This document shows, in pieces, positions 39,226-47,699 of a DNA stretch of 64,000 nt. Numbering within the stretch: the stretch's first letter is position 1; every line of letters begins with the position of its first letter. Made by a program: the position numbers and the translations under genes. Source of the stretch: an uncultured Bacilli bacterium (GTDB lineage: Bacteria; Bacillota_I; Bacilli_A; RF39; UBA660). Location: assembly GCA_944350345.1 (NCBI GenBank), contig CALVOP010000001.1:1-64000 (forward strand). Reading direction: 5' to 3'. The notes below the pieces were generated by a model, which was not told where the DNA came from, made no database searches, and saw only the letters and a list, made by a program, of their open reading frames with translations.

Positions 39226-41006
39226 CGTATTCTCTTTATCAATAATGGAATTAAAATAGGTAAAGTAAACGTTAAAGGTAAAATATATCTAAAATATGTA
39301 TTTGCAGGCCCAGCAACACAAGTAAGTAAAAGAACAAAACCAGGCAATAAAGTAAATATATATTTTTTGTTTTTTGTGATAATTAGTGAAAATAACAAGA
39401 ATAAATAAATCCAAGTAGTAAAACCTATATTAACTATTAACCCCAAAAAAGGAATTCTAGAGTAAGCATTTGAAAATCCGACAAAAACATTTCTAACAAT
39501 ATTTAAATTATTAAAGTGGTAATCAAAACCCGCTTCTTCTAATTTTGTATTATAAACATTATATAAATACCACTGAGCAGTATTAGGATAAAAATAACCA
39601 TAAATATTATTCAAAGTTGCATCCACATAAATCATAGGCTCTTTTAATAAATATTTAAACCAAACAATAAAATAACGTTTTAAATCTTCACTTGTTGCAT
39701 ACTTATTATATTTATTTTTAACATTGTCGCTTAGATCAGGTTCATATCTTTCTGCCAATGTATCATAGTCTAAAATTACATCAATTATTTTTTTATCATT
39801 TTCCTCAATAATATGTTCTCTATATTTTACTAACCTAGCAGTTTGTTGAAAAGGAATAGATAATGCCTCTCTAATACTAGTATTTGTAATTTCAAAATAG
39901 TTTAATAACCTGTTGTACCCAAAATAAGAAAGCAACGATAAAACAAATATTAAAACTAAAGATTTTCTTTTATCCTTTAAAACTATAATCATAAAAGGAA
40001 AAACCAATAGTAAAATATAAAGACCATTATTTCTAAATAACATCATAAAAAGAACTATAACAAAAAATATAAAATAATCTTTTTTCAGTACATCATTTAT
40101 AATAAATTTATATATATATATCACTAAAAGCAAAATTAAACAAGAAAATATTACATCTTTTACTGTAGTCATAGCGTACATTGGAAATACAGGAACAAGT
40201 GCAAAAATCAATAAAGATATAATGAGATATTTACTTTTAATACCCTGTTTTTTCATAAAATAAATCGCATAAGAAAAAGTCATAATAACTAAAGCAGTTT
40301 GCAAAATACTATACAAAAATAATCCAAAATTAACACTACCAAGATTATACCCAAGTTTAAAGAGCCCACCTAATAACAGAGTATGAATAACTGGGTTAAA
40401 ATTAGTTATAAACACATTTTCATTTATTAAAACAACACTATCCATATATCTAGTATGAATTCCCATAACCTCTTTAATTTGATTAGCAGCATCATAATTA
40501 ATAACAGCAGGATAATAAGCAATCATATAAGGTAAATAACAAATTAATAACAAAATACAAGAAAACAAAAAAGGATTTTTTTCAAAAAGTAATAACAATT
40601 TATTTTTTTTCACAAAATCAGGAAAATCATATTCCTTTATAAAATTAAAAATCACATTAATTGTCACATTAAAAAATATAAAATATCCAACAATTTTTAA
40701 AAGCGATAAAAAGAACAAAAACCATGAGCCAAACAACAAATCACTGCTATCAGTAACATCAAAACTATAACCTATTACCATAAATAAACTAAATAATAGT
40801 GATAAAAAATTAAAAATCTTATTATATTTTAAACTATATAAATACTTTTTATAATACAAAAACAACAATATTACAAAAACTAAGTAAAGCAAAAAAGAAT
40901 TATCCTTTTGAGTAAAAACCAAACCGTCTAAATCCATAGGAGTAACAAATGATACAACAGTTAATAGTGAGCATAAAAACATACAAAAATATTTAAATTT
41001 TTTCAT
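39216..41006 (-). CDS. DUF6020-like polytopic membrane protein, putative glycosyltransferase
   Basis: 596 residues with about 12-14 hydrophobic segments. An early extracytoplasmic loop holds YYPAVINYDAANQIKEVMG and FNPVIHTLLLGG, which resembles the acidic catalytic loop of GT-C transferases (Asp in NYDAA). It starts at the ATG after GGGAG (MKKFKYFCMFL). Last gene of a four-gene unit with GT2, DUF2304 and GtrA, so it probably moves a lipid-linked sugar to an outside acceptor. Confidence 0.7.
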   Translation of the reverse strand: MKKFKYFCMFLCSLLTVVSFVTPMDLDGLVFTQKDNSFLLYLVFVILLFLYYKKYLYSLKYNKIFNFLSLLFSLFMVIGYSFDVTDSSDLLFGSWFLFFLSLLKIVGYFIFFNVTINVIFNFIKEYDFPDFVKKNKLLLLFEKNPFLFSCILLLICYLPYMIAYYPAVINYDAANQIKEVMGIHTRYMDSVVLINENVFITNFNPVIHTLLLGGLFKLGYNLGSVNFGLFLYSILQTALVIMTFSYAIYFMKKQGIKSKYLIISLLIFALVPVFPMYAMTTVKDVIFSCLILLLVIYIYKFIINDVLKKDYFIFFVIVLFMMLFRNNGLYILLLVFPFMIIVLKDKRKSLVLIFVLSLLSYFGYNRLLNYFEITNTSIREALSIPFQQTARLVKYREHIIEENDKKIIDVILDYDTLAERYEPDLSDNVKNKYNKYATSEDLKRYFIVWFKYLLKEPMIYVDATLNNIYGYFYPNTAQWYLYNVYNTKLEEAGFDYHFNNLNIVRNVFVGFSNAYSRIPFLGLIVNIGFTTWIYLFLLFSLIITKNKKYIFTLLPGFVLLLTCVAGPANTYFRYILPLTFTLPILIPLLIKRIRYR

Positions 41007-41436
41007 GGTTCTCCCTTCTAACAAAAATAAACTTTTTTTGTACAAAATAATTTACAACAAAAATTAATACATCAACAGGTATTTTAATTAAAGTTTCATT
41101 AAAATTAGTTAATAGATAAACGAAATACACGCTTAAAGAGGAAACACACATTTGAACTACAACTAAAATATAATATTTAATCAATGTGGAATTTTCAACT
41201 ACCTTATTATTGCTTCTAAAAACCATATTACCATTTAACAAATAATTTATAAATGAACTTATAACTCTTGCAATAAAAGTAGACAAAATAATTGCATAAG
41301 CACTAATATATTGTTTCAATACTAATGAAAAAATACTAAATAACACCAAATCTATCACAAAAGATAACCCAGCAGAAAATATATATTTTAAAAAAACCTT
41401 ATATTTGTTATATAATTTACAAATAATCTCTTTCAT
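40993..41436 (-). CDS. GtrA family membrane protein
   Basis: 147 residues, four membrane segments. Starts with FLKYIFSAGLSFVIDLVLFS, the GtrA signature region, and has SFINYLLNGNMVF and a basic end NYFVQKKFIFVR. GtrA proteins are linked to flipping of lipid-linked sugars made by a GT2 such as the one upstream. Overlaps both neighbours slightly. Confidence 0.88.
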   Translation of the reverse strand: MKEIICKLYNKYKVFLKYIFSAGLSFVIDLVLFSIFSLVLKQYISAYAIILSTFIARVISSFINYLLNGNMVFRSNNKVVENSTLIKYYILVVVQMCVSSLSVYFVYLLTNFNETLIKIPVDVLIFVVNYFVQKKFIFVRRENHEKI

Positions 41437-41776
41437 CTAATTCCTTAACTTTCTTTTTTAAAATTGCTAACTCTTGAGTTAACAAAACAATTTTTTCTTT
41501 CTGCATAGAAATAATTGAAGTTAAAGCAAAAGTAATAGACATTAAAAGCAAAAATCCAATCAGAAAAACCATATTGCTAGCAACTTCAAATCCCAAAAAT
41601 TTAGCAAATTTTTCTATCAAACCATGAAAAATTAAACTTAATAAAAACATAAGCGCAAAAATTAACCACAACAACGAATATTTTAAAGACATCTTCTTTT
41701 TTAAAATAACTATAAAGATAGATACTATAAGAATAAAACACAATATAGATAAAAAAATTATTAAACTAGTTTTCAT
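41417..41776 (-). CDS. DUF2304 family protein
   Basis: 119 residues: three membrane segments, then a coiled-coil end (EKIVLLTQELAILKKKVKEL). LSLKYSLLWLIFALMFLLSLIF is typical of DUF2304, which is nearly always found beside GT2/GtrA genes. Overlaps GtrA by 20 bases and the GT2 gene by 11. Confidence 0.85.
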   Translation of the reverse strand: MKTSLIIFLSILCFILIVSIFIVILKKKMSLKYSLLWLIFALMFLLSLIFHGLIEKFAKFLGFEVASNMVFLIGFLLLMSITFALTSIISMQKEKIVLLTQELAILKKKVKELDERDYL

Positions 41777-42488
41777 TTTTTTCTCCTTTTGTACTTAACG
41801 CTGTAATCATAATAGCGAGCGACACTTTAATCATATAATAAACTGATTTGAATGCATTTATAGAACTTAAACCATTAACTCTTTCTTTCATTTTTACTGG
41901 TATTTCAAAAACACTATAACTCTTTTTCAAAACATAAACTATAGAATCAGGTTCAGGATAATCAATAGGATAATTGTCAGAAAATAATTCTATTATTTTT
42001 TTATTACAAGCTCTAAATCCACTTGTAGGATCAGTAATTTTTTTACCAGTAAATATTTTTATTAAAAAAGACAAAATTGATATACCTATTCTTCTTATCT
42101 TAGTAGATTTAAATTCACTAACACCATTAATAAATCGCGACCCGATAACTAAATCCACACCTTTTTCTAGTTCAGTTATTAATGCCTCAATATAAGTTGC
42201 ATCATGTTGCCCATCACCATCAAACTGAATTGCATAATCATAACCATTATCAAATGCATATTTATATCCAGTTTGTACCGCGCCTCCAATACCTAAATTT
42301 AGAGGCAAACTTATATAATTAAAATTATTTTCAATACATACTTCTAAAGTATTATCCAATGAACAATCATTAATAACAATATAGTCTATTAAACAATAAT
42401 CACTTTCAATATTTTTAATAGAATTAATTGTGTTGACAATATTATTTTCTTCATTAAAAGCAGGTATTATAACCAACAACTTCTTCAT
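41766..42488 (-). CDS. Family 2 glycosyltransferase (dolichyl-phosphate mannose synthase-like)
   Basis: 240 residues from ATG after AGGTG. Donor site: VIIPAFNEENNIVNTINSI, DYIVINDCSLDNT, and AIQFDGDGQHDATYIEAL (DxD-type). Then SRFINGVSEF and DPTSGFRACNKKIIELF. Makes a polyprenyl-phosphate sugar in the cytoplasm. First gene of the four-gene cluster; no C-terminal membrane anchors, since GtrA and DUF2304 are separate. Confidence 0.9.
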   Translation of the reverse strand: MKKLLVIIPAFNEENNIVNTINSIKNIESDYCLIDYIVINDCSLDNTLEVCIENNFNYISLPLNLGIGGAVQTGYKYAFDNGYDYAIQFDGDGQHDATYIEALITELEKGVDLVIGSRFINGVSEFKSTKIRRIGISILSFLIKIFTGKKITDPTSGFRACNKKIIELFSDNYPIDYPEPDSIVYVLKKSYSVFEIPVKMKERVNGLSSINAFKSVYYMIKVSLAIMITALSTKGEKNEN

Positions 42489-42609
42489 ACAAACACCTAA
42501 TTTATATTTTAGCATATATAATAAATAAAGTCTAATTTGCGCTTGTGCGCTTGTTTGTTAATTAATAATTTGATATCATATAAAATATATGGCAAAATAG
42601 GGTGATAAA

Positions 42610-43254
42610 ATGTTGTCAAAATTAATAATTCTTTTCTTTATTTATTCGGTAATAGGTTATATTTGTGAAGTAATTAATTGTTATAGAGCAAGCAAAAAAT
42701 TAAAAGATCGGGGATTCTTAATTGGGCCTTATTGCCCTATATATGGATTTGGTGCAATATTACTAACTTTGACATTAACAAAATATCAAAATGACTTACT
42801 AATATTATTCGCCACATCAATGTTAATCTGCGGCATACTAGAATATTTAACCAGCTACATTTTAGAAAAAATTTTTAAAATGAGATGGTGGGATTATACA
42901 AAAAATAAATATAATATAAATGGACGAATTTGCTTAGAAACATTAATACCTTTTGGGCTTGGCGGAGTAATAATCATTAAATTACTAAACCCTATTTTCA
43001 TAAACGTAATTAACCACTCAAATATGACTATTATACATATTACAGCATTTATAATAAGTTGTATATTAATTATAGATTTAACCATTTCATTTAACATAGC
43101 ATTTAACTTTAAAAATATTGCAAAAAAAGTTAGTAAAGACTCTACAGATGAAATAAAAGAATATATTCAAAAATATGTAGTGAATAAAACATTATACAAA
43201 AGACTTATTAATGCATTTCCATCTTTACAAAATTTCAAAAAAACAAAAAATTAA
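42610..43254 (+). CDS. Putative ABC transporter permease of the CmpB/PF06541 type
   Basis: 214 residues with five membrane segments. Family marks: FFIYSVIGYICEVINCY, RGFLIGPYCPIYGFGAILLT, EYLTSYILEKIFKMRWWDYT and LNGRICLE-like NINGRICLETLIPFGLGG. The family is named as an ABC permease but its role is unproven. GGGTGAT precedes the start. Followed by a basic C-terminal tail. Confidence 0.8.
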   Translation: MLSKLIILFFIYSVIGYICEVINCYRASKKLKDRGFLIGPYCPIYGFGAILLTLTLTKYQNDLLILFATSMLICGILEYLTSYILEKIFKMRWWDYTKNKYNINGRICLETLIPFGLGGVIIIKLLNPIFINVINHSNMTIIHITAFIISCILIIDLTISFNIAFNFKNIAKKVSKDSTDEIKEYIQKYVVNKTLYKRLINAFPSLQNFKKTKN

Positions 43255-43399
43255 AAATAATTTGTTGTGTTAACATTTCCATAAAAGTATTTAGACAGCC
43301 ATTATTATAAAACTATTACAAAATTAATTAATATTAATAAAGTTGATTTTATTTTTATTTTTTGTTATTGTATGTCTAATTTTTTAAGAGGTGGTAGGG

Positions 43400-43831
43400 A
43401 TGAATCATATACAAAAAAAATATCCATATTTTTGGATTTTAGCAGAAATAAATGCACAATTTGCCTTAGATCCTTCGCTTAAGAATATTCTTTCTAATAC
43501 CAATCCACTTGATAATATAAGACCCAAAAGTTATGAAAATGTGCCATATTTAAATAATCTTTTTAAAAAATTTTTTAAAATATTAATAAAATCTAAAAAT
43601 AATAACGAAAGATTAATCGCCTTATTGTCTGTAACTGGTGTAACACTTTATTTGCAACCGTTTTATGAAGGTAATAGCCGAACATTAAAACATTTTATAA
43701 GCATAATATTAAAAAAATTAGACTATGATTACACTTTTAATCATGAAGATTTTATAATACCAATGCTTTATGAGGGTGAAGAAGCTACATTAAATGACTT
43801 AAAAAAACTTCAAATGAAAATAAAAAGTTAA
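43400..43831 (+). CDS. Fic-like protein with degenerate active site
   Basis: 143 residues from the ATG after AGAGGTGG. A helical protein whose core, LQPFYEGNSRTLKHF (about 95-109), lines up with the Fic motif HPFxxGNGRxxR. The catalytic His is Gln and the GNGR Gly is Ser, so AMP transfer is unlikely. No inhibitory helix motif was seen. May be a dead toxin, an antitoxin-like or regulatory form. The gene borders a debris-rich region (43.8-45.0 kb). Confidence 0.6.
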   Translation: MNHIQKKYPYFWILAEINAQFALDPSLKNILSNTNPLDNIRPKSYENVPYLNNLFKKFFKILIKSKNNNERLIALLSVTGVTLYLQPFYEGNSRTLKHFISIILKKLDYDYTFNHEDFIIPMLYEGEEATLNDLKKLQMKIKS

Positions 43832-44095
43832 AATTGTGATTTTTTAAATACACAGTATTTTTAAATAATTTTAAAATTTATAAACATTTAATACGTACTA
43901 ATACCAATAATTTATTTTACACTTATTTAATTATTTATTTTCAATCTATTAACCTTAGATTACATTTTGATTCTTAATGCATTTCTTTACAAAGTCAGCA
44001 TATCCATATTTTAAGGTGTTATTAACTTTAATATGCTAATTAGCAATAAAAATATAATCTTTTTTAAATCAAATTTTATGTTTTAAATCACTATA

Positions 44096-44600
44096 TCAAA
44101 ACTTTATCATTGTTAAAACTACATCCAAATTAGTAAATAACTGCCTTGCTGAAAATATATCAATAATATTTAAGAAATCATTTAATTGTTTATATAATCT
44201 ATTACTATCAAGAGTCAGCTCAAAACCTTTATTACTTGTATTTACTAACTTAAGATCTAAAATTTTCTTTAATTGATACATACTTCTAGTTAAGCTAGAT
44301 TAAGAAATAATATTTTTTCGACTGTCTTCTGAATAACTTTTTTCTTTTACAGTAATTAAAAAATCATTATAATAAGCAAAATTGTTTCTTAAATCTAAGA
44401 TTCAAACACAATGTTGCCCCTAAAATTATCCTATATATTGTATAAAAAAATTGAAAAGTAAAGTTTGACAATTTTTTATTGATTATTATAAATAGTTTTT
44501 CTATAAAAGAGTTGTTCTTCTATATCTCTCTCAAAATAATCTTTAAAATAATCACCTAATAAATTAACAAAATTATCAAAAGTTATATTTTATTCTTAAA
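44096..44600 (-). pseudogene. Decayed gene fragments of unknown family
   Basis: On the minus strand three coding-like stretches in different frames: one near 44495-44580 (DYFKDYFERDIEEQLFYRKT), one near 44300-44380 (NFAYYNDFLITVKEKSYSED), and the last at 44096-44281 (LKKILDLKLVNTSNKGFELT, then LYKQLNDFLNIIDIFSARQL). Each ends in a stop. They look like one gene broken by frameshifts and stops. I recognise no family. The rest of 43832-44095 is AT-rich with nothing I can support. Confidence 0.45.
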
Positions 44601-44611
44601 TATCTAAGAAC

Positions 44612-44650
44612 AAAAAAACGACTTTTTCCTTATAAATTAAGAAAAAATCG
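44612..44650 (-). terminator. Terminator of tRNA-Trp
   Basis: Minus strand CGATTTTTTCTTA pairs, with one G-T and one bulge, with TAAGGAAAAAGTCG (44619-44650), followed by seven T (44612-44618). Confidence 0.75.
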
Positions 44651-44659
44651 GAATTTTTC

Positions 44660-44733
44660 TGGCAGGGAATAAGTGAATCGAACACTTATCGATGGTTTTG
44701 GAGACCATAGTTTTACCATTAAACTAATTCCCT
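44660..44733 (-). tRNA. tRNA-Trp (anticodon CCA)
   Basis: 74-base cloverleaf on the minus strand, with CCA encoded. Acceptor AGGGAAT/ATTCCCT, D arm GTTT/AAAC, anticodon stem ATGGT/ACCAT with loop CTCCAAA, T stem AAGTG/CACTT. Decodes UGG only, consistent with TGA being a stop here. Own promoter and terminator. Confidence 0.95.
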
Positions 44734-44767
44734 AAATACAAATTTGTGCCACTAATTAACACAAATT

Positions 44768-44797
44768 ATTTTATCATAAATTGTATATTTATTTCAA
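44768..44797 (-). promoter_or_regulatory. Promoter of tRNA-Trp
   Basis: Minus strand: -35 TTGAAA (44792-44797), 18-base spacer, -10 TAAAAT (44768-44773). Confidence 0.5.
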
Positions 44798-45022
44798 AAA
44801 ATGTTAAATTAAATTTAGAAGCATAGATTTACGCAAAAGCAAGTTAGAATTATTATTTTATAAAACTGCCCACAAGAATGTATTTTGAAAAAAATACTAA
44901 AAATATATTGTTCTTTCAAAGGACAGAAAAATTATAGCATATTAAATTTTCTTTTTCAATGATATATAACCTTTTTATGTAAAAATAGTTTTTATTTACA
45001 TATTATTAAATAGGTGATATAA

Positions 45023-45445
45023 ATGCTAATTAATTACACTAGCAAAGAACTTGATTTATGTGCACGATTAATGAGAGCTGAAGCCCTAAGTGAAGGAAAC
45101 TTAGGAATGTTAATGGTGGGAAATGTTATAGTTAACAGGGCCATCGCAGATTGCTTAACCTTCTCAAATTTAAGAACAATTACTGATGTAATCTACCAGA
45201 ACAATCAATTTAGTGGAATAAATAATTCATTATTTTACAGTTCTGCAACTACAAAAGAAAAATCTCTTGCAGAAAGAGTATTAAAAGGGGAATATTATCA
45301 TCCAGCAACAAATGCTTTATGGTTTTATGCTCCTTCAGGCGCGTCATCTTGCAAAACCACTTGGTATGGCCAAACACTTTCTGGAAGATATAAAAGCCAC
45401 TGTTTTTACCAACCTGACCCAGGAGTTTGCAAAGAATTACATTAA
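45023..45445 (+). CDS. Cell wall hydrolase, SleB/CwlJ-type (spore cortex-lytic)
   Basis: 140 residues, a lone Hydrolase_2 domain: LCARLMRAEALSEGNLGMLMVGNVIVNR with the catalytic Glu (near 20), VIYQNNQFSG, and HPATNALWFYAPSG. No signal peptide or peptidoglycan-binding domain, which fits CwlJ, made in the mother cell and placed on the cortex surface. CwlJ acts at germination on muramic-lactam cortex. AGGTGAT precedes the start. Converges on the disrupted LysM amidase. Confidence 0.85.
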   Translation: MLINYTSKELDLCARLMRAEALSEGNLGMLMVGNVIVNRAIADCLTFSNLRTITDVIYQNNQFSGINNSLFYSSATTKEKSLAERVLKGEYYHPATNALWFYAPSGASSCKTTWYGQTLSGRYKSHCFYQPDPGVCKELH

Positions 45446-45470
45446 AAAATGTGAATTAATCACATTTTTT
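45444..45470. terminator. Bidirectional terminator between the cortex hydrolase and the LysM amidase
   Basis: AAAAAATGTG-AATTAAT-CACATTTTTT, between two converging genes. Confidence 0.85.
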
Positions 45471-46610
45471 ATTTTGTTGGAATTATTAATTCTTGTCCAA
45501 TAGATAAATTACTACTATTTAAATTGTTTGCTTTCATTATATCATTAACAGTAACACCGTATTTATTGGCAATTTTCCATAAACTATCACCTTTTTGTAC
45601 AGTATAATTAGCATAATCTTTTGTACCAGGAATTACTAAAATTTGCCCAATACTTAGAATATTTGAAGACAAATTGTTTGCTTCTTTTAATTCATCTACT
45701 GTAACGTTATATTTATTTGCTATACTATATAAATTATCTCCTTTAACAACAACATACTTAATCTCATCAATTTCCTCTCCTTGATCAGGCTCAACAGTCG
45801 TTGTTTTAACAGGAATAATAAGTTCTTGATTAATACTTAATAAATCAGATGATAAATTATTTGCTTTTTTTAGTTCATCTACTGTAATACCATAACTATT
45901 GGCAATTTTCCATAAACTATCGCCACTTTTGACCTTATAAATAATTTGACTATCTTCGCCAACATTTATATCTAAATCTTCTTCTTTAGGAATTAATAAT
46001 TGTTGATTTATTTGTAAAGTTGTCCCACTCAAATTATTAAGTTTTTTTATTGTTTCAACCGTCGTATCATATTTATTTGCTATACTCCACAAACTATCCC
46101 CCTTTTGTACCGTATAAATTAAATAATCACTAGGAACAACTTCATCTTCTTTTTGAACTTTTAAAGTTTGACCCACATTTATAATATTACTACTTAAATT
46201 ATTAAGTTTCTTTAACTCATCAACAGTAATACCATATTTATTTGCTATACTCCACAAACTATCTCCTTTTTGTACTGTATAATAACCACTATCTACAGGT
46301 GCTATATAATTCAAATTTTTATAATCCATAACCGCTCTTACAACGGCTTCTGCATAATCTTTATAATTATTTTTTAATTGATTGACATCATCTTTTGAAC
46401 TATCTAAAAAGCCATATTCAACAATTACAGCTTCAGTATTAGGCGTTTCTCTATGAATAAAATAATAATCTTTTGAAGGATTACTTGGCAATCTTTGTTG
46501 ATAATTTTTTCTAATATTTTGGCCTTCTTTTTCTAATTCACTTAAAATTTTAGAAGATAAAGTATTTGTATTTCTAAGTGCGTATATTACTTCAGCACCA
46601 TCGCCACCTC
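45469..46610 (-). pseudogene. C-terminal part of an interrupted N-acetylmuramoyl-L-alanine amidase with five LysM repeats
   Basis: About 380 codons open from the island edge. Begins GGDGAEVIYALRN, the second half of an Amidase_3 domain, and includes FIHRETPNTEAVIVEYGFLD with the catalytic Glu in VEYGF. Five LysM repeats follow (each opening like YTVQKGDSLWSIANKYG), separated by short acidic linkers. The His zinc ligands are missing; they lie in the fragment at 54776-55090. There is no start codon or ribosome site here, and an in-frame stop lies just upstream, within the island. Inactive unless the island is excised. Frames join exactly (470 codons in total). Confidence 0.9.
46605..46610. repeat. 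Island attachment core, left copy (CACCTC / GAGGTG)
   Basis: Six bases shared with 54817-54822. They are the only exact overlap needed to restore the amidase frame. Core-proximal island arm: GTTTAGTTACC at 46615-46625, four bases from the core. Confidence 0.8.
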
Positions 46611-46635
46611 GCGTGTTTAGTTACCGCTAGTAAAA

Positions 46636-46667
46636 TTAATCGATGACTAAATAAAGTCATCGATTAA
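46636..46667 (-). terminator. Terminator at the left end of the island
   Basis: Perfect 13-bp stem TTAATCGATGACT / AGTCATCGATTAA, then TTTTA on the minus strand. It would stop island transcripts before they reach the amidase remnant. Confidence 0.85.
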
Positions 46668-47060
46668 CTATTTTAAACTCAATAATCCCTGATATTCTAA
46701 CTTTATTAATTTGTCATTTATACTTAAAATCATTTTAATCTGGTTATTATCAATATCGCCAAATTCTAAATTGACCACGCTATCAATAAAATCAATAAAA
46801 TCAGTGGTATCAAATATTTCTATCATTGTTATTTTAGAATCTATTTCCGTTGGTAATTCTACATATTTTCTATTTTCTATCTTTTTAAAATCTTTGTCTT
46901 CAAAAAAATCAACATAAAAACTAACATAACCTTTAGCATTATTTAATTCTATATCTAACGATACTAAAATAGAATATCCTTTTCTTGCATTATGAGTGGC
47001 ATTAACATATTTAATTTCTGATGCTAAAACCTTATATTCGCTATTATTTATCTTTAGCAT
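46668..47060 (-). CDS. Hypothetical protein, last gene of the island
   Basis: 130 residues, no family recognised. Predicted mostly beta in the first 75 residues (ARKGYSILVSLDIELNNAKG, YVSFYVDFFED), then helical (DTTDFIDFIDSVVNLEFGD). Acidic. Its start is 1 base from the stop of the CFI-box gene, so the two are co-translated. The size, acidity and position after a multi-domain gene would suit an immunity-like or accessory partner; that is inference only. Confidence 0.6.
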   Translation of the reverse strand: MLKINNSEYKVLASEIKYVNATHNARKGYSILVSLDIELNNAKGYVSFYVDFFEDKDFKKIENRKYVELPTEIDSKITMIEIFDTTDFIDFIDSVVNLEFGDIDNNQIKMILSINDKLIKLEYQGLLSLK

Positions 47061-47061
47061 T

Positions 47062-47634
47062 TTATATACCTAACTTTAAAGACTTAACAAGTCTTTTTTC
47101 TAAAAGTGGTCTTGCAAATTGTTCTTCTAGCGTTAAGACACTGTTTTTATATCTACTATATGCTTTATCATAATGTCCTTGTTCAATTTGTTCAACACAA
47201 TAATCTACAATGTTATCATAAATATAATCATAAATAATACCAGATTGTTCTTCTTTATTAATTGTTTCAACAATTATTGGGGCAACTTCATAATAATGTT
47301 CTTTATCTTCCTTTGACACGAAATTATCCCTAAACCATCTTAATACTGTTAATTCATAACAATTATCATCAAAGTTTTCTTGAAAATATTTCATACAAGC
47401 TGTTGTTAAAAAACAAATAACATCTGTTGATGACTTTTCAGATTTATCAGCATTATGTTGATCAATGCTTCCTTTTCCAGTATTAGTATCATAATTTATT
47501 GTATCTCTAGTATGTCCTCCTTTTTCTCTCTCATTACCCTCATAGATATCAATTCTTACTTTGTCACCACCATTAATTCTAATTAATCCACCATCTTTAG
47601 TTTCATATCCTTTTCTATCACTATTATAAGCCAT
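47062..47634 (-). CDS. CFI-box domain protein
   Basis: 190 residues. The N-terminal 65 residues are Gly/Asp-rich (GGLIRINGGDKVRIDIYEG, YDTNTGKGSIDQHN). Residues about 72-175 resemble the CFI-box-CTERM domain, with CFLTTACMKYFQENFDDNCY (usual form CFITTAxC), then ELTVLRWFRDNFV and YYEVAPIIVETI. The family has many cysteines and no proven function; it is widespread in accessory DNA. Followed at once by the 130-residue gene. Confidence 0.6.
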   Translation of the reverse strand: MAYNSDRKGYETKDGGLIRINGGDKVRIDIYEGNEREKGGHTRDTINYDTNTGKGSIDQHNADKSEKSSTDVICFLTTACMKYFQENFDDNCYELTVLRWFRDNFVSKEDKEHYYEVAPIIVETINKEEQSGIIYDYIYDNIVDYCVEQIEQGHYDKAYSRYKNSVLTLEEQFARPLLEKRLVKSLKLGI

Positions 47635-47699
47635 TTAAATCTTTCCTCTCTTGTCTTTTATTATAGACTTTTTTCAAAATAAATCAATAATTCTAATAA

